54,598 bases of DNA, from NCBI GenBank assembly GCA_030706385.1, contig JAUZOQ010000009.1, forward strand, positions 1-54,598. The letters are read 5' to 3'. Position numbers and translations under genes: made by a program. This document shows positions 53,792 to 54,598 of the stretch, piece by piece. Origin of the DNA: Bacteroidota bacterium (GTDB lineage: Bacteria; Bacteroidota; Ignavibacteria; Palsa-1295). A model generated the notes under the pieces. It had not been told where the DNA came from, searched no databases, and saw only the letters and a list, made by a program, of their open reading frames with translations. The stretch's first letter is position 1, and every line of letters begins with the position of its first letter.

Positions 53792-54598
53792 TCAATGCTC
53801 TACCAAGATCTTCTCCGAGAACGTGTGTGCAAAACTCGAAGTGAAGCGAAGAATATAGACTCCTGTTCTGAACGAGCGAGTTGGGATCTCAGCACTCCCA
53901 ATTCCCTGCTTGCTTTCGAACTTCAGCTCTCCAAGGGTATTGTAAAGTTGTATCGTTGCAGGGTAGTCGAGAGCAAACTGTATGGAAGCATCGGCGATCG
54001 AAGATGCGAGATGAATTCCGGATTGTTTGTCTTGAGCAGCAACTGCTGCGCTTCCCGATTCAAGATTAAAAAATTTCACGATTGCTGTTGACGTCGGATA
54101 CTCTCCGTTCGTCCATGCATGTCCCATGCCAGTGATGCGAATGAGCGAGACTTCAACGGGCGGCGGACAGAAGACAAGTTTATCGACATTGTGCATGATC
54201 GGAACCACATCGCTATAGGTCGTTGCATTGCAGCCGCGAGCCGATACGAAAAGCGGATACTCTTCGTATGGTTTCGGCGTGTTATCGGGATCGGGATAAT
54301 CGACAACATTATCGGCCGTGCCATGCACATGCATCACCGGCATCGGTGTCACCGTCCCGCCGGCGAGTAAGGCTTGGAGATAATTACTGTCACCCCACAA
54401 ATTTCCGGCCACCGGCGCGATAGCTGCAATTTCATTAAAGGCAAACATCGAAAGCGCATAGCACATGAAGGCGCCGTTCGATAAACCCGAAGCATAGACT
54501 CGCTTGCGATCAATACCATAATCGGTTGCAAGCTTATCGATCATATCGCGTGTAAAGAGAATATCATCGGGTGCGTTCGCATCGCCGACTCCTGCATG
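53792..54598 (-). CDS. PHB depolymerase/LpqC-like esterase with T9SS domain (partial, 5' end missing)
   Basis: The frame runs off the window edge (residues ANAPDDILFTRD come before MIDKLATDYGIDRKRVYASG). It shows the alpha/beta-hydrolase nucleophile GLSNGAFM (GxSxG), HVHGTADNVVDY with the acidic residue, and GMGHAWTN with the histidine, as in extracellular PHB depolymerase or feruloyl esterase-like proteins. The last 70 residues are a T9SS domain (LYNTLGELKFESKQG, FRTGVYILRF). Substrate unknown; secreted esterase. Confidence 0.85.
   Translation of the reverse strand, partial: HAGVGDANAPDDILFTRDMIDKLATDYGIDRKRVYASGLSNGAFMCYALSMFAFNEIAAIAPVAGNLWGDSNYLQALLAGGTVTPMPVMHVHGTADNVVDYPDPDNTPKPYEEYPLFVSARGCNATTYSDVVPIMHNVDKLVFCPPPVEVSLIRITGMGHAWTNGEYPTSTAIVKFFNLESGSAAVAAQDKQSGIHLASSIADASIQFALDYPATIQLYNTLGELKFESKQGIGSAEIPTRSFRTGVYILRFTSSFAHTFSEKILVEH

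Overview
The window is about 54.6 kb of a Gram-negative bacterial chromosome of moderate GC content with dense gene packing. At least ten genes encode secreted proteins ending in a type IX secretion (Por/T9SS) sorting domain. Many lipoproteins have clear lipoboxes, and several genes have a Bacteroidota-type promoter box (TAnnTTTG) just upstream. Together with Ccm-type cytochrome c maturation and an aerobic thiamine pathway, this points to the Bacteroidota/Chlorobiota group, most likely a Kapabacteria- or Ignavibacteria-like lineage. The placement is inferred; there is no rRNA in the window.

Layout. (1) 1-3874, minus strand: a run of a DUF3179 membrane protein, a reductive-dehalogenase/QueG-like Fe-S protein, a porin and a copper-monooxygenase-like lipoprotein cut by the window edge. 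(2) 4079-8405: an outer-membrane channel-like protein, then ccmF and ccmE for haem handling. (3) 8642-11509: three paralogous DUF4382-like lipoproteins, each followed by a hairpin. (4) 11599-13710: an NFU-type scaffold and Mrp (Fe-S assembly) and an orphan lipoprotein. (5) 13833-22833: a sialidase-like T9SS protein facing a thiamine operon (TPP riboswitch-thiD-thiC-thiO-thiS-thiG-tenI-like-thiE, with thiF just upstream). (6) 22842-29442: two small genes, then five tandem T9SS paralogs. (7) 29500-35750: valS carrying an unusual in-frame insertion, a YdjM-like protein, small unknowns and a GT-C-like membrane protein. (8) 35956-42506: an ASH-repeat T9SS protein, an EamA transporter, a glycosyltransferase, a FemAB-like protein, a lipoprotein and a BadF-type sugar kinase. 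(9) 42538-49810: rqcH head-to-head with tRNA-Ala, a repeat-bounded four-helix-bundle element, def, a TIR-TolB-TPR protein, ahcY, a GNAT and a broken epimerase. (10) 49840-54598: three more T9SS proteins (GH30-like hydrolase, photosynthesis-protein-like beta-propeller, esterase).

How the parts work together. The thiamine genes form one riboswitch-controlled operon making both halves of thiamine phosphate: ThiC and ThiD for the pyrimidine, ThiO, ThiS, ThiG and ThiF for the thiazole, ThiE for coupling. CcmE and CcmF deliver haem to apocytochromes. Mrp and NFU handle Fe-S clusters. The T9SS proteins are surface or secreted cargo.

The observations most worth a second look are: a ThiS whose C-terminus reads Trp-Gly instead of Gly-Gly; a three-hairpin element inserted in frame in valS; a four-helix-bundle gene bounded by a perfect 25-bp inverted repeat beside tRNA-Ala; rqcH paired with tRNA-Ala; the five-gene T9SS array with near-identical 3' DNA; and a CXXXY-type CcmE.
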